Counted from the first letter of the stretch, positions 54,026 to 62,912 are shown. The stretch: DNA of 64,000 nt from JBEATZ01 sp041178545 (GCA_041178545.1 JBEGVB010000167.1:27775-91774); one strand, 5' to 3'. Translations and numbers: made by a program. The notes: generated from the sequence alone by a model not told the origin.

Positions 54026-55021
54026 GTGACCGAAACCGTCCCCATCTTCGACTTGACCGCCATGGTGCGTCCCCAGCTCGAGCGGATGAACCGCGAGCTG
54101 ATGGCCGACATCGCACCGGGCCACGAGGAGATGCTGCCGATGGTGGAGATGGTCGGCGCCTACCGCGGCAAGCAGCTGCGCCCGGCGCTGGTCTTCCTCG
54201 CCGGCATGGCCGTCCGCGGTGCCGACCGCGCCGAGGACCTGCCAGCGGAGCACATGCAGGTGGCCAAGGTGGTGGAGTTGCTGCACACCGCCACGCTCGT
54301 GCACGACGACGTGCTCGACGGTGCGGCGCTCCGCCGGCGCGTGGGCACGGTCAACGCCGTGCACGGCATCGAGGCCGCGGTGCTCCTGGGCGACTACGTC
54401 TATGCCAAGGCCTTCCACATGGCCGTGCAGATGGACGACCCGGCCTGTGCCCGCTGGCTCGCAGAGACCGTGCGCGTCATCTGCCAGGGCGAGATCACAC
54501 AAGGGCTGCACCGTTTCGACTTCCAGTGGACGGAGGACCGCTACTTCGAGGTGATCGCGGAGAAGACCGCGAGCCTCTATGCCGCTGCGTGCCGGCTCGG
54601 TGCCCACTACGTGGGGGCCTCGGACGCGCGCCTCCGTGCCATGGAGGAGTACGGCATGGAGCTCGGCATCGCCTTCCAGATCGTGGACGACTGCCTCGAC
54701 CTCGACGGCGACGAGTCGGTGGTGGGCAAGTCCCTGGGCACCGACCTCTCCAAGGGCAAGCTCACCCTGCCCCTGCTCTACCTGCTGCAGCGCACCGACA
54801 ACGGTGTCGAACGGCTGCGCGGGCTCATGGGCCAGCCGGAGGCCGAGGCCCTGCGGCGCCTGCGCGCCTCGTTCCCGCTGGAGCACGCGATCGCCTATGC
54901 CATGGACGAGGCCCACCGCCGCATCGCCAAGGCCAAGGCCTGTCTCGCCGCCATGCCGGAGGGGCCTGCGCGTGCTGCCATGCAGCGCCTCGCCGACTTC
55001 GTGCTCACCCGCAAGGCCTGA
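54026..55021 (+). CDS. Polyprenyl diphosphate synthase
   Basis: 331 residues from GTG 54026; ATG 53966 would add 20 residues of low coding quality. The first aspartate-rich motif is LLHTATLVHDDVLDGA (DDxxD), the second IVDDCLDLDGD. KTASLYAAACRLGA and GTDLSKGKLTLPLLYLL complete the trans-isoprenyl diphosphate synthase pattern. The residues before the first DDxxD point to a long-chain type, used for quinone side chains or glycan carriers. Length is normal. No other isoprenoid gene is nearby. Confidence 0.93.
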   Translation: MTETVPIFDLTAMVRPQLERMNRELMADIAPGHEEMLPMVEMVGAYRGKQLRPALVFLAGMAVRGADRAEDLPAEHMQVAKVVELLHTATLVHDDVLDGAALRRRVGTVNAVHGIEAAVLLGDYVYAKAFHMAVQMDDPACARWLAETVRVICQGEITQGLHRFDFQWTEDRYFEVIAEKTASLYAAACRLGAHYVGASDARLRAMEEYGMELGIAFQIVDDCLDLDGDESVVGKSLGTDLSKGKLTLPLLYLLQRTDNGVERLRGLMGQPEAEALRRLRASFPLEHAIAYAMDEAHRRIAKAKACLAAMPEGPARAAMQRLADFVLTRKA

Positions 55022-55165
55022 CCCCGCCCACCCGGCGGGACCGCGGAGCACCGCTGGGGCCCGTGCGTCAGTGGGGCCCTGACCCTCGAGCCCTGCGGGA
55101 CCCGGGTGGACTCCGCCCTGTTACCCATCTTCGCCTTGGCATTCGTCCTATATCCTGCGCAACCC

Positions 55166-56335
55166 ATGAACTGCCGACCCCCTGCCGGCTGCGGCTTGCT
55201 CGCGCCGGTCCTGCTCCTGCTCCTAGGTGGCTGCTCGAAGGAGGTGCCCGCCCTCAGTGCGCCCCGCGAGGTTCCTGCCGAGAAGCGGCCGATCGTGTGG
55301 GGCGTCGACGACAAGACCCGCCTCATGCTGCCGGACATGTCCATGCGTGGCGCGGGCACCGCGACGGGCGCTGCACCCGGCTACCAGGCACCCACGCCCG
55401 CGGGCTGGACCGAGATGCCTCCCAACCCCTCGAGCTTCCGCCACATGCTCTGGCAGGTGGGTGGTTCCCCCGAGGCCGAGTGCTACCTGACGGTGTCGGT
55501 GGGCGGCGGCCGCGACCCCAACCTCAACCGTTGGGTCAACAGCCAGTTCGGCCAGTCCGCACTCACCCACGAGCAGATCGAGGCGCTGCCGGTGCACCCG
55601 CTGATGGGCAAGCCCGCCAAGTTCGTGGAGCTCCAGGGCACGTTCCAGAGCCGTTCGGGCCCCAAGAACGACTACGCCATGCTGGGCCTGATCAGTGCCG
55701 AGGGCGACCGCGTGGACACGCTCAAGCTCACCGGGCCTGCCGACATCGTGCTGCGCGAGAAGGAGTCCTTCCTGCGCGTGGCATCTGCCATCGAGCCGCG
55801 GCCGGCTGGTGCCGCGCCTGCAGAGACCACCACCGCCCCGCAGCCTGCAGAGCCGCAGGCACCGAAGGACGCGGTGCACTCGGGCGTGGCCCAGCCCGCG
55901 CCCGCCGTGCCGCAGGGGTTCACCGAGTTCTCCGCAGCCGTGGTGCCCCAGGGATGGCAGTCCCAGGCCGGCACCGGGATGCGGTTGTTGCGCTACCAAG
56001 CCGGCGAGAAGACCGAGGCCTACCTCGGGCGCATCGGCGGTGACCTCGCAGCCCTGCTCGACGTCTGGCGCGGGGAGATGGGCTTGCAGGCCATGACGGC
56101 AGCGGAGCGGGACGCGCTGCCCAAGGTCCCGATGCTCGGGGCCGAGGCCGTGTTGCTCGAGCTGCAGGGTGAGTGGCGCGGCATGAGCGGCGAACTCAAG
56201 GACGCAGGCATGCTGGTGGCGGCCCAGAAGCAGGGCACGGGCGTCGTGTTCGCGAAGATGGTGGGGCCCGCGGCCACGGTGGCCGCGCAGAAGCAGGCCT
56301 TCCTCGCGTTCTGTGCCGGACTGGAGCAGCAGTGA
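55166..56335 (+). CDS. Lipoprotein with two tandem copies of one domain, upstream of ResB/CcsA
   Basis: 389 residues with a lipobox (LLGGC, Cys23). Two copies of a domain of about 135 residues (roughly 70-205 and 245-385) each carry a G-W near the start, a middle LP-x-x-P-MLG or MGKPAKFVELQG element and a C-terminal GPA-x-x-V-x-x-K segment. An Ala/Pro-rich linker separates them. I do not know the family. The gene ends 1 bp before resB, with which it probably forms an operon, so a role in cytochrome c assembly or its quality control is possible. TATCCT lies 9 bp before the ATG. Confidence 0.72.
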   Translation: MNCRPPAGCGLLAPVLLLLLGGCSKEVPALSAPREVPAEKRPIVWGVDDKTRLMLPDMSMRGAGTATGAAPGYQAPTPAGWTEMPPNPSSFRHMLWQVGGSPEAECYLTVSVGGGRDPNLNRWVNSQFGQSALTHEQIEALPVHPLMGKPAKFVELQGTFQSRSGPKNDYAMLGLISAEGDRVDTLKLTGPADIVLREKESFLRVASAIEPRPAGAAPAETTTAPQPAEPQAPKDAVHSGVAQPAPAVPQGFTEFSAAVVPQGWQSQAGTGMRLLRYQAGEKTEAYLGRIGGDLAALLDVWRGEMGLQAMTAAERDALPKVPMLGAEAVLLELQGEWRGMSGELKDAGMLVAAQKQGTGVVFAKMVGPAATVAAQKQAFLAFCAGLEQQ

Positions 56336-56336
56336 C

Positions 56337-57569
56337 ATGAGTGCCACGGCAACCGCAGTGTCCGCCCCCGCCCCCGCGTCCCGCAGCCTGCTCGGCTCGG
56401 TGTTCGCGCTGCTGAGTTCGCTCGAACTCGCCGTGGTGCTGGTCGTCTACCTCGGCATCCTGACCTGGCTCGGCACGTTGGCGCAGGTCGAGCTCGGCCT
56501 CTTCCGGACTCAGCAGATCTACTTCGAGGGTTGGTTCGTGCCGATCCTCGGCGGCCTGCTGCGCATCCCCGGCGCCTACCCGGTGATGGCGCTCATGTGC
56601 ATCAACCTGCTGCTGGGCGGCATTGCCCGCATGCGGTGGAACTGGCGCAACGCAGGCATCCTCGTCACGCACCTGGGCATCGCCATGCTCTTCCTGCAGG
56701 GATTCGTGAAGATGCACTACTCCACGAGTGGGCACCTCACCCTCTACGAGAAGCAGCAGGGTGCCAGCTTCGTGAGCTTCCACGACTGGGAGATCGCGCT
56801 GTACGAGCAGAAGGGGGACACGGTGCGCGAGCGCGTGGTCCCGGCTGCCGCCTTCAAGCAGGCAATGGGGGTGGTGCCCGCGGTCGTGGGTGCCCCCGAC
56901 CTGCCGTTTGCCGTCGAGATCCGCCACTTCCACGAGAACACGACGCCGTTGCCCAAGGGGCCGATGGTCCAGACGACCATGCCAGTGGTGAACGGCGTGT
57001 TCCTGCAGGTGGACGCGCAGGCGCCGGAGCGCGAGCGCAACATCGCCGGCTGCTATGCGACGATCCGCGGCACCGCCAGCAACCAGGTCCTCGCCGAGGC
57101 CGTCCTCTGGGGCCTGTCCCGCGACCAGCGGCGGCAGCCCTTCACCTTCGAGGTGGACGGCACGCGGTGGGGCATCGACCTGCGCCGTGTGACCCAGGAC
57201 CTGCCGTTCAGCGTCAAGCTCGACCGTTTCGTCCGGGTGACCTACCCCGGCACCGAGCTGCCCAAGGAGTTCAGCAGCTACGTCACGGTCCGCGACGAGG
57301 ATGGCAACACCGAGTCGTCCCACATCTACATGAACGCCCCGCTGCGCAAGGACGGCTTCGTCCTGTACCAGGCGAGCTGGGGACCTGAGCGCGGCGGGCC
57401 GCCCTACTTCAGCCAGTTCGAGGTGGCCCGCAACCCGTCGGACCGCTGGTCGATCGTGGCCTGCGCGGTGATCGGTATCGGCATGACCGTCCACTTCCTG
57501 CGCAAGCTGCTCAACTACATCCGCTCCGAGAACCTCAAGGCCGCCCACGCCAAGGGAGCCGCAGCATGA
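56337..57569 (+). CDS. resB: ResB-like cytochrome c biogenesis protein
   Basis: 410 residues from ATG 56337. Membrane helices near residues 20-42 and 75-100 precede a large extracytoplasmic domain and a C-terminal helix (WSIVACAVIGIGMTVHFLRKLL). NAGILVTHLGIAMLFLQGF and the late GFVLYQASWGPE match ResB (Ccs1). ResB with CcsA forms system II, which attaches heme to exported c-type apocytochromes. The ccsA gene overlaps by 4 bp. This ResB carries fewer helices than classical Ccs1, as in many planctomycetes and Bacteroidota. Confidence 0.87.
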   Translation: MSATATAVSAPAPASRSLLGSVFALLSSLELAVVLVVYLGILTWLGTLAQVELGLFRTQQIYFEGWFVPILGGLLRIPGAYPVMALMCINLLLGGIARMRWNWRNAGILVTHLGIAMLFLQGFVKMHYSTSGHLTLYEKQQGASFVSFHDWEIALYEQKGDTVRERVVPAAAFKQAMGVVPAVVGAPDLPFAVEIRHFHENTTPLPKGPMVQTTMPVVNGVFLQVDAQAPERERNIAGCYATIRGTASNQVLAEAVLWGLSRDQRRQPFTFEVDGTRWGIDLRRVTQDLPFSVKLDRFVRVTYPGTELPKEFSSYVTVRDEDGNTESSHIYMNAPLRKDGFVLYQASWGPERGGPPYFSQFEVARNPSDRWSIVACAVIGIGMTVHFLRKLLNYIRSENLKAAHAKGAAA

Positions 57570-59530
57570 TCCGCCTCCTCGCATCGTTCCTCGCCCTCGT
57601 CGGCACGCTGTGCGCACAGCAGGCCGACAGCCCGCACCGCCGGGACGCATGGGACCCGGAACTGGTCGCTGCCGTGGCGCGCTTGCCCGTGCAGGACGAC
57701 GGCCGCGTCAAGCCGCTGGCTGCCGTCGCAGCCTACGACCTCTACAAGGTGCACGGCCGCCGCGACATGAAGCTCGCGGACCGCAACGAGACCCTGGGCC
57801 CGGTGGAGTGGCTGCTGGACGTGTGGTTCCACCCGGACCAGGCTGCCAACTACCCGCTGTTCCGCATCGAGAACGTGGCGGTGATGGCCACGCTCGGCAT
57901 CGACCGCGACGTCAAGCAGAGCTTCAACTTCGAGTACCTCAGCTACCGCGAGCTGCTCGAGGTGGCGGACCCGCTGTTCGACGCGGCACAGAAGGCCCGG
58001 CAGAAGGAACGCAGTGCGCAGACCCCGGTCGAGGAGCACATCCTCGAGCTGGCGGGCCAGCTCAACCTGTACCACGGCCTGCACCAGCACCTCACCCTGT
58101 TGCGTTCACCGTTCGCGCTGCAGTCGGACGAGCTGCGCCAGGTCTTCGGCGGCGCCGAGCAGGCCACCCTGCTGCAGATCCTCGCCAAGGGGCCGGAGTT
58201 CGTCGAACTGCTCAAGAAGTACGCCGACGACGCATCCAACCCGAACGGCGGCAACATCCTGCGGATCGCCGAGGCACTCACGAGCGAGGTGCAACAGGAC
58301 GCGGACCCCGCACTGTTCCCGCCCGTGGCCCCGGTGGAGCAGCAGAAGCGCTGGGCATCCCTCGGCGCCCTCGTCGACGACGGGTTGCGCGGACGCCTCA
58401 TGCCGCAGCACCAGGCGATGCTCACGGTGCTGCACAACGCGCTCGTGGCCACCGACGACGCGGTGCGCAAGAAGGAACTGCTCGCGTTCGTGGAGTTCGC
58501 CCGTCAGGGGGCCTCCGGCCGTGGGGAGCTCGGGGCCGTGGACCTGGAGGCCAGCTACCACGAGCACGGCTACCACTACAAGGCACTGCACTGGTTCCTC
58601 ACCGGCCTGGTGGTGGTGGGCTTCAGCTGGATGTTCCCGCGCAAGAAGTGGCTCTGGTGGGTCGCCCTGCTGGTCAACATCGTGCCGCTCGGCTACCTGG
58701 TCGCGGACCTCACCTTCCGCGTGTTGATCACCGACCGCCCGCCGATCACCAACCTCTACGACACCTTCCTGTTCATCCCTGCCGTGGGTGTCTTTGCCGC
58801 GCTCGTGACCGAGATGATCAACCGCAAGCGGCTCGCCCTCTCCGTGAGCCCGTTCCTCGGCGCGCTGTTCGTGATGCTGGCGCGCCTCTACGAGGTGAGC
58901 GACGGCAAGGACACGCTGCGCGAGATCCCGGCCGTGTTGCGCAGCAACTTCTGGCTCGCCACGCACGTGACCACCATCAACATCGGTTACGCGGCCGGCA
59001 TGCTGGCTGCGTTCATGGGCACGCTGTGGCTCCTGCTCCGCCTGTTGCGCGTCCGCGCCCACGATGCCGCGTTCTTCAAGTCGCTCACGCGCATGACCTA
59101 CGGGATCACGGCCTTCGGGCTCGTGTTCTCCGTCGTGGGCACCATCCTGGGCGGCGTCTGGGCCGAGGACTCGTGGGGCCGTTTCTGGGGCTGGGACCCG
59201 AAGGAGAACGGCGCCCTGATGATCTGCCTCAGCATGCTCGCGATGCTGCATGCCCGCATGAGCGGCATGGTGAAGGACCATGGGTTCAACACATGGGCCG
59301 GCTTCACGGGCATCGTGATCGCCTTCAGCTGGTTCCACGTGAACCTGCTGGAGGTCGGGCTCCACAGCTACGGGTTCAGCGGCGGTCTCAAGACCGGCGT
59401 GTGGACCTACTACGGCGTGCAGGCAGGGCTGCTGGCCGTCGGCGCCTTCGCCAAGCTGTTGCCCGAGCCAGGTGCCGTTGCCCCGAAGGGCGCAGCCCAG
59501 CCGGGGCACACGCTCGAGACGGCGTCCTGA
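57566..59530 (+). CDS. ccsA: CcsA-like heme transport protein for cytochrome c assembly
   Basis: 654 residues, longer than a minimal CcsA. After a signal-like N-terminus, residues 20-330 are extracytoplasmic and alpha-helical; then about eight membrane helices follow. The heme-binding WWD motif region WGRFWGWDPKENGALM is intact, and flanking His are present (NTWAGFTGIVIAFSWFHVNLL). Together with the upstream ResB it makes system II cytochrome c synthetase. The large added N-terminal domain may bind apocytochromes. It ends 9 bp before the convergent sulfatase gene. Confidence 0.92.
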   Translation: MIRLLASFLALVGTLCAQQADSPHRRDAWDPELVAAVARLPVQDDGRVKPLAAVAAYDLYKVHGRRDMKLADRNETLGPVEWLLDVWFHPDQAANYPLFRIENVAVMATLGIDRDVKQSFNFEYLSYRELLEVADPLFDAAQKARQKERSAQTPVEEHILELAGQLNLYHGLHQHLTLLRSPFALQSDELRQVFGGAEQATLLQILAKGPEFVELLKKYADDASNPNGGNILRIAEALTSEVQQDADPALFPPVAPVEQQKRWASLGALVDDGLRGRLMPQHQAMLTVLHNALVATDDAVRKKELLAFVEFARQGASGRGELGAVDLEASYHEHGYHYKALHWFLTGLVVVGFSWMFPRKKWLWWVALLVNIVPLGYLVADLTFRVLITDRPPITNLYDTFLFIPAVGVFAALVTEMINRKRLALSVSPFLGALFVMLARLYEVSDGKDTLREIPAVLRSNFWLATHVTTINIGYAAGMLAAFMGTLWLLLRLLRVRAHDAAFFKSLTRMTYGITAFGLVFSVVGTILGGVWAEDSWGRFWGWDPKENGALMICLSMLAMLHARMSGMVKDHGFNTWAGFTGIVIAFSWFHVNLLEVGLHSYGFSGGLKTGVWTYYGVQAGLLAVGAFAKLLPEPGAVAPKGAAQPGHTLETAS

Positions 59531-59536
59531 CGCGCA

Positions 59537-59556
59537 CCCTCACGGCAAGGTGAGGG
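59537..59556. terminator. Perfect hairpin between convergent ccsA and sulfatase
   Basis: CCCTCAC (59537-59543) pairs with GTGAGGG (59550-59556) around GGCAAG. It overlaps the last codons of the minus-strand sulfatase. There is no U tract, so termination is plausible on both strands but not certain. Confidence 0.4.
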
Positions 59557-61024
59557 CCTTGCCGTCCTTGCGCGTCGGCAGCTGGGCACCGGTCTCGGCC
59601 AGCCGCTCCCGCATGCGGGCGCGCATCGCCTCGACGCGCTCGGGCTCGGTGGCAGCGAGGTCGTGTTGCTCGCCCGGGTCGCGCGCCAGGTCGTAGAGCT
59701 CGAAGCGGCCGCTTGCGTGGAACCACACCAGCTTCGAGTCGCCGCTGCGCAGGGCACTGTGGGCGCCGATCCCGGGGCCCTTCGAGCCCCAGTGGTTGGG
59801 GTAGTGCCAGAACAGGTCGCGCGGTGGCAGTGGCTGCCCCGCGAGCACTGGCAGCCAGCTCCTGCCGTCGGGGCACGTGGTCGGTGCGCCTGCTGCCTCG
59901 CAGAGCGTGGCGAACAGGTCCTCGGCGACCACGGGTTGGTCGGTCAGGTTCCCCGGCTTGGCGCGCCCCGGCCAGCGCACGGCAAGCGGCACCCGTGTGC
60001 CGCCCTCGTAGGCACTGCCCTTGCCGCTGCGCAGCGGCGCGTTGTGCACGTGCGGGGTGCCGCCGCGTGCCGTGGCACTCAAGCCGCCGTTGTCGGACGT
60101 GAACACCACGACCGTGTTGCCCGTGAGCCCGCGTGCGTCGAGGAACCCGAGCAATCGCCCGAGGGAGTGGTCCATCCCCGCCACCATGGCCGCGTAGCGA
60201 GCCTCCTTCTCGTCGAGCCCCATGGCGCGGTAGCCCTCCACGAACCGCGCGTCGGGCTGCAGCGGGGTGTGCACCGCATAGTGGGAGAGGTGCAGGAAGA
60301 ACGGCTTGCCCTGCGCGAGCGAGTCGTCCACCGCGCGCAGGGCCTCGGTCGTGAGCGCGTCGCTGAGGAACGTGTCCGTGCCGTGGTACGCATCGAGTCC
60401 GGGCACGTCCCACACCGGGTCCCCGCCCTTGGATGCGTAGCCGTCCATGCCCTGGTAGCTGGCCGGCGCGCCGGCAGCATGGCCTGCCACGTTCACGTCG
60501 AAGCCGAGGTTGCACGGGTCCGCGCCCGGAGTGCCCTGGGCGCCTAGGTGTGCCTTGCCCACGTGGATGGTGCGGTACCCGGCCGTGCGCAAGCGCTGGG
60601 CCAGCGTCTCGGCGTGGAAGCTGAGCGGGGTCGCAGGATCCGGTCCGATGCCGTTCACGTTCCACCCGGGGAGCACCAACGTGTCCTGTGCCGCATCGGT
60701 GGCCCGGTCGCGGTGCAGCGTCCAGTTGGTGACACGGTGACGGGCCGCCGTTGCGCCCGTCATCATCGAGACGCGCGTGGGGCTGCAGACGCAGTGGGAG
60801 TAGGCCTGCGAGAAGCGCGTGCCCTCGGCGCACAACCGTTCGAGCGAAGGAGTGCGGAAGTGGGCGTTCTGTGCCGTCCTCGGGCCCCCGAACGAGACGC
60901 TCGTGTCCTGCCAGCCGAGGTCGTCGACGAGGAACACGACGAGGTTGGGGCGGCTGGTGACGGTGGGCTCGGTCGGTGAAGCGCACGCGCCGGTGACGAC
61001 CAGGAGGCAGGCGAGGGCTCGCAT
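59540..61024 (-). CDS. Sulfatase (formylglycine-dependent) lipoprotein
   Basis: 494 residues from ATG 61024, with a lipobox (VTGAC, Cys14), so the enzyme is probably lipid-anchored outside the cytoplasm. The formylglycine motif CSPTR is at residues 80-84; Cys80 is the modified residue. Metal ligands include FLVDDLGWQDT (Asp34, Asp35) and VFTSDNGG. TPHVHNAPLRSGKGSAYEGGTRVPLAVRWPG is typical of planctomycete-type arylsulfatases. The substrate is probably a sulfated polysaccharide; a formylglycine-generating enzyme or anaerobic SME is not in the window. Confidence 0.92.
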   Translation of the reverse strand: MRALACLLVVTGACASPTEPTVTSRPNLVVFLVDDLGWQDTSVSFGGPRTAQNAHFRTPSLERLCAEGTRFSQAYSHCVCSPTRVSMMTGATAARHRVTNWTLHRDRATDAAQDTLVLPGWNVNGIGPDPATPLSFHAETLAQRLRTAGYRTIHVGKAHLGAQGTPGADPCNLGFDVNVAGHAAGAPASYQGMDGYASKGGDPVWDVPGLDAYHGTDTFLSDALTTEALRAVDDSLAQGKPFFLHLSHYAVHTPLQPDARFVEGYRAMGLDEKEARYAAMVAGMDHSLGRLLGFLDARGLTGNTVVVFTSDNGGLSATARGGTPHVHNAPLRSGKGSAYEGGTRVPLAVRWPGRAKPGNLTDQPVVAEDLFATLCEAAGAPTTCPDGRSWLPVLAGQPLPPRDLFWHYPNHWGSKGPGIGAHSALRSGDSKLVWFHASGRFELYDLARDPGEQHDLAATEPERVEAMRARMRERLAETGAQLPTRKDGKALTLP

Positions 61025-61030
61025 GCCCGG

Positions 61031-61036
61031 GTTGTA
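61031..61036 (-). promoter_or_regulatory. -10-like hexamer for leaderless sulfatase mRNA
   Basis: TACAAC on the minus strand ends 6 bp before the ATG at 61024, repeating the spacing seen before other genes. No Shine-Dalgarno visible. Confidence 0.3.
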
Positions 61037-61065
61037 GCGGCTCCCGACCGGCCGCGGGCCCGCAA

Positions 61066-61107
61066 TGCAACTGGCCTGCCCGGCGAGTTGCCGGACGGGC
61101 CAGTGCA
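61066..61107 (-). terminator. Long near-perfect hairpin downstream of the redoxin gene
   Basis: A stem of about 18 bp (TGCA arms, then ACTGGCC with GGCCAGT, then CCGGC with GCCGG) with one bulge, one mismatch and one wobble pair, closing a GAGTT loop. It lies 30 nt after the TAG at 61137-61139 and before the sulfatase start. No U tract follows, so it may be a terminator or RNA-processing element. Confidence 0.45.
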
Positions 61108-61136
61108 GTGGGTTCGGGGGTCGGGGATCCGCCGGA

Positions 61137-61880
61137 CTACTTGTCCGCCTTCTTGCCCTTGCCGCCCTGCTTGCCTTCCTTGGTCTCCGCGCCCGCACGG
61201 GGCGCGTTGGGCTTCACCCTTCAACCATAGGGCTGGGTCTCGGCAACCTCGGGCTCGCGGCCCTCGAGCAGTGCCTTCACCGCGTTGGCGACGTACGGGG
61301 TCGCGTCCTTGCCCTTCTTGCCCTGGCCGTCGTCGTCGAGCGCGCCCGAGTAGCGCAGCACGCCCTTGGCGTCGATGACGTAGCAGTGGGGCGTGGTCTT
61401 GGCGGCGAACAGCCGTGCCACGTCACCGCTGTGGTCCACGAGCGCATCGTGGTTCATCGCGACTTCCTTGGCCTTGGCGCGGAGCCGCGGGTAGGGGCGG
61501 TCCTCCGCCTTCTCGTCCTTGAACTGGTCGGCAGATGGCTCGTCGCCGATCTCACCCTTGTTGGAGTTGATGGCGAGCACGACGACCTTCTGGTCCTTGA
61601 AGTCGGTCGTGAGCTGGTTGAGCTTGGGTTCGGCAAGCTCCTCCCAGGGGCACGTGACGGACCAGAAGTGCAGCACCACGATGCTGCCGCGCAGGTCCTC
61701 GAACTTCACGTTGCGCCCCTCGGTGGTCTTGAGGGACAGGGATGCAGGCACCTCGGACCCTACCTTGAGGACGGTGGCAGCCTGGGGAGCGGGCTCCGCC
61801 TTGGGCTTGTCCTTGGCCGGGTCCTGGGCCGGGAGCAGGCCTGCGAGGAGCAGGCTGGCCAGGATGGTGGTTCGGTTCAT
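61137..61880 (-). CDS. Exported redoxin (TlpA/AhpC-like) with UGA in place of a C-terminal Cys; candidate selenoprotein
   Basis: From ATG 61880 (GGAGG site) to the TGA at 61223-61221 the protein has 219 residues: a signal peptide (to about residue 18), then a thioredoxin-fold redoxin with HFWSVTCPW (Cys77), VVVLAINSNKGE and KTTPHCYVIDAKGVLRYSGALDDD (Cys166). The TGA follows Glu-Thr-Gln-Pro-Tyr-Gly. In the related redoxin family I recall a Gly-Cys-x-(Ile/Val)-Lys motif at this spot, and the frame continues Arg-Val-Lys-Pro-Asn for 27 codons to a TAG, ending in a Lys-rich tail. A SECIS-like hairpin follows. If UGA is Sec, the product is 247 residues. The alternative is an ordinary stop at 61221. 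Confidence 0.75.
61188..61206 (-). promoter_or_regulatory. Candidate bacterial SECIS stem-loop after the redoxin UGA
   Basis: Minus-strand CGCGCCC pairs perfectly with GGGCGCG around loop CGTGC, a 7-bp stem. The loop starts 22 nt after the UGA and has G as its second base, matching the bacterial SECIS pattern. The spacing is nearly the same as in the zinc-ribbon gene. High GC makes chance stems likely, so the evidence is suggestive only. Confidence 0.45.
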
Positions 61881-61956
61881 GGTTCCTCCAGAATGTCGGG
61901 CACCTTCGACGCGATGCGGACCTCGGATCCAACAGCAACCTGCGGCAAGGACTGAT

Positions 61957-61985
61957 TTGGGACGATCGGGAGGTTGGCGTATGGT
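61957..61985 (+). promoter_or_regulatory. Putative rhomboid gene promoter
   Basis: TTGGGA at 61957-61962, exact 17-bp spacer, TATGGT at 61980-61985. The ATG at 62001 lies 15 bp after the -10, giving a leader of about 9 nt. Confidence 0.45.
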
Positions 61986-62000
61986 GGCCAGACCGACCCC

Positions 62001-62852
62001 ATGACGTTCCGCGACCAAGTCCCAGCCATGGGAATGCCAAGCCTGACACCCGCGGTGAAGCGCCTGCTGGTCGCCAACCTGGCCGTGTTCGCGGCCAACA
62101 TGCTCCTCGTGGGTGCCCTCGGCACGCCGCAGTGGTTCGCACTCACCTGGTCGGGCCTGTGGGACGGGTACGGGCTCGGTCTGCTGCGCCTCGTCACCTA
62201 CCAGTTCACGCACAGCTGGGGCGACCCCATGCACCTGCTGTGGAACATGCTCACGCTCTACTTCTTCGGGACGTGGGTGGAGGACCGCATCGGCTACCGG
62301 GGCGTGTACCGCCTCTACCTGGCGGGCGGCGTGGCTGGTGCGCTCCTGTTCCTCCTGGTGGCATGGCCGCAGGGCCAGGCCGACGTACCGCTCGTCGGGG
62401 CCAGTGGATCCTGCTACGCGTTCCTGCTCTACGCAGCCGCGATGGCCCCGCACGCGACGGTGTTCTTCTTCTTCATCCCGGTCACGCTGTGGGTGCTTGC
62501 TGCCGTGCTCGTCGGGCTCGGGCTCTACAGCACCTACGTGGAGTTCGCCACGGGCCAGTCGGGCGGGGTGGCGCACGGTGCGCACCTCGGTGGAGCCGCG
62601 CTCGGCTACCTCGCATACCGCATGGGCTGGTTCCGCGACTGGGTGCCGTTCGAGCGGCAGGAGGGCGTGCTGCAGGGGCTGCGGCAGCGCTGGTCGACCA
62701 TGGTCGAGGAGCGGCGGGCTGCCGACGCTGCGCGCGACCAGCAACGGCTCGACGACCTGCTGGCCAAGGTGCACGAGAAGGGAATCGGGTCCCTCTCGGC
62801 AGCCGAGCGACGGTTCCTCGAGGACGCCAGCAAGCGCCGCCGCGACCGCTGA
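62001..62852 (+). CDS. Rhomboid family intramembrane serine protease
   Basis: 283 residues from ATG 62001; ATGs at 62028 and 62034 are also possible. Six hydrophobic segments. The catalytic dyad is Ser135 in VGASGSCY and His195 in HGAHLGGAALGYLAYR. TWVEDRIGYRGVYRLYLAGG is a typical rhomboid loop. The C-terminal cytoplasmic tail (RLDDLLAKVHEKGIGSL and AERRFLEDASKRRR) matches the DUF6576-like extension of bacterial rhomboids, including planctomycetes. It cleaves membrane proteins within the bilayer; targets are unknown. Confidence 0.9.
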   Translation: MTFRDQVPAMGMPSLTPAVKRLLVANLAVFAANMLLVGALGTPQWFALTWSGLWDGYGLGLLRLVTYQFTHSWGDPMHLLWNMLTLYFFGTWVEDRIGYRGVYRLYLAGGVAGALLFLLVAWPQGQADVPLVGASGSCYAFLLYAAAMAPHATVFFFFIPVTLWVLAAVLVGLGLYSTYVEFATGQSGGVAHGAHLGGAALGYLAYRMGWFRDWVPFERQEGVLQGLRQRWSTMVEERRAADAARDQQRLDDLLAKVHEKGIGSLSAAERRFLEDASKRRRDR

Positions 62853-62912
62853 CCCCCGCGCGTGCCTCGGCCGGTGGCGCTGGGTAAGCTGCAGCCGCCC
62901 CGGAGGCACCCC

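Noticed and set aside
61137..61217. Separate 26-codon gene starting GTG 61217 after the redoxin
   Set aside because: It is in frame with the redoxin, has no Shine-Dalgarno or promoter of its own, and fits better as a C-terminal extension.
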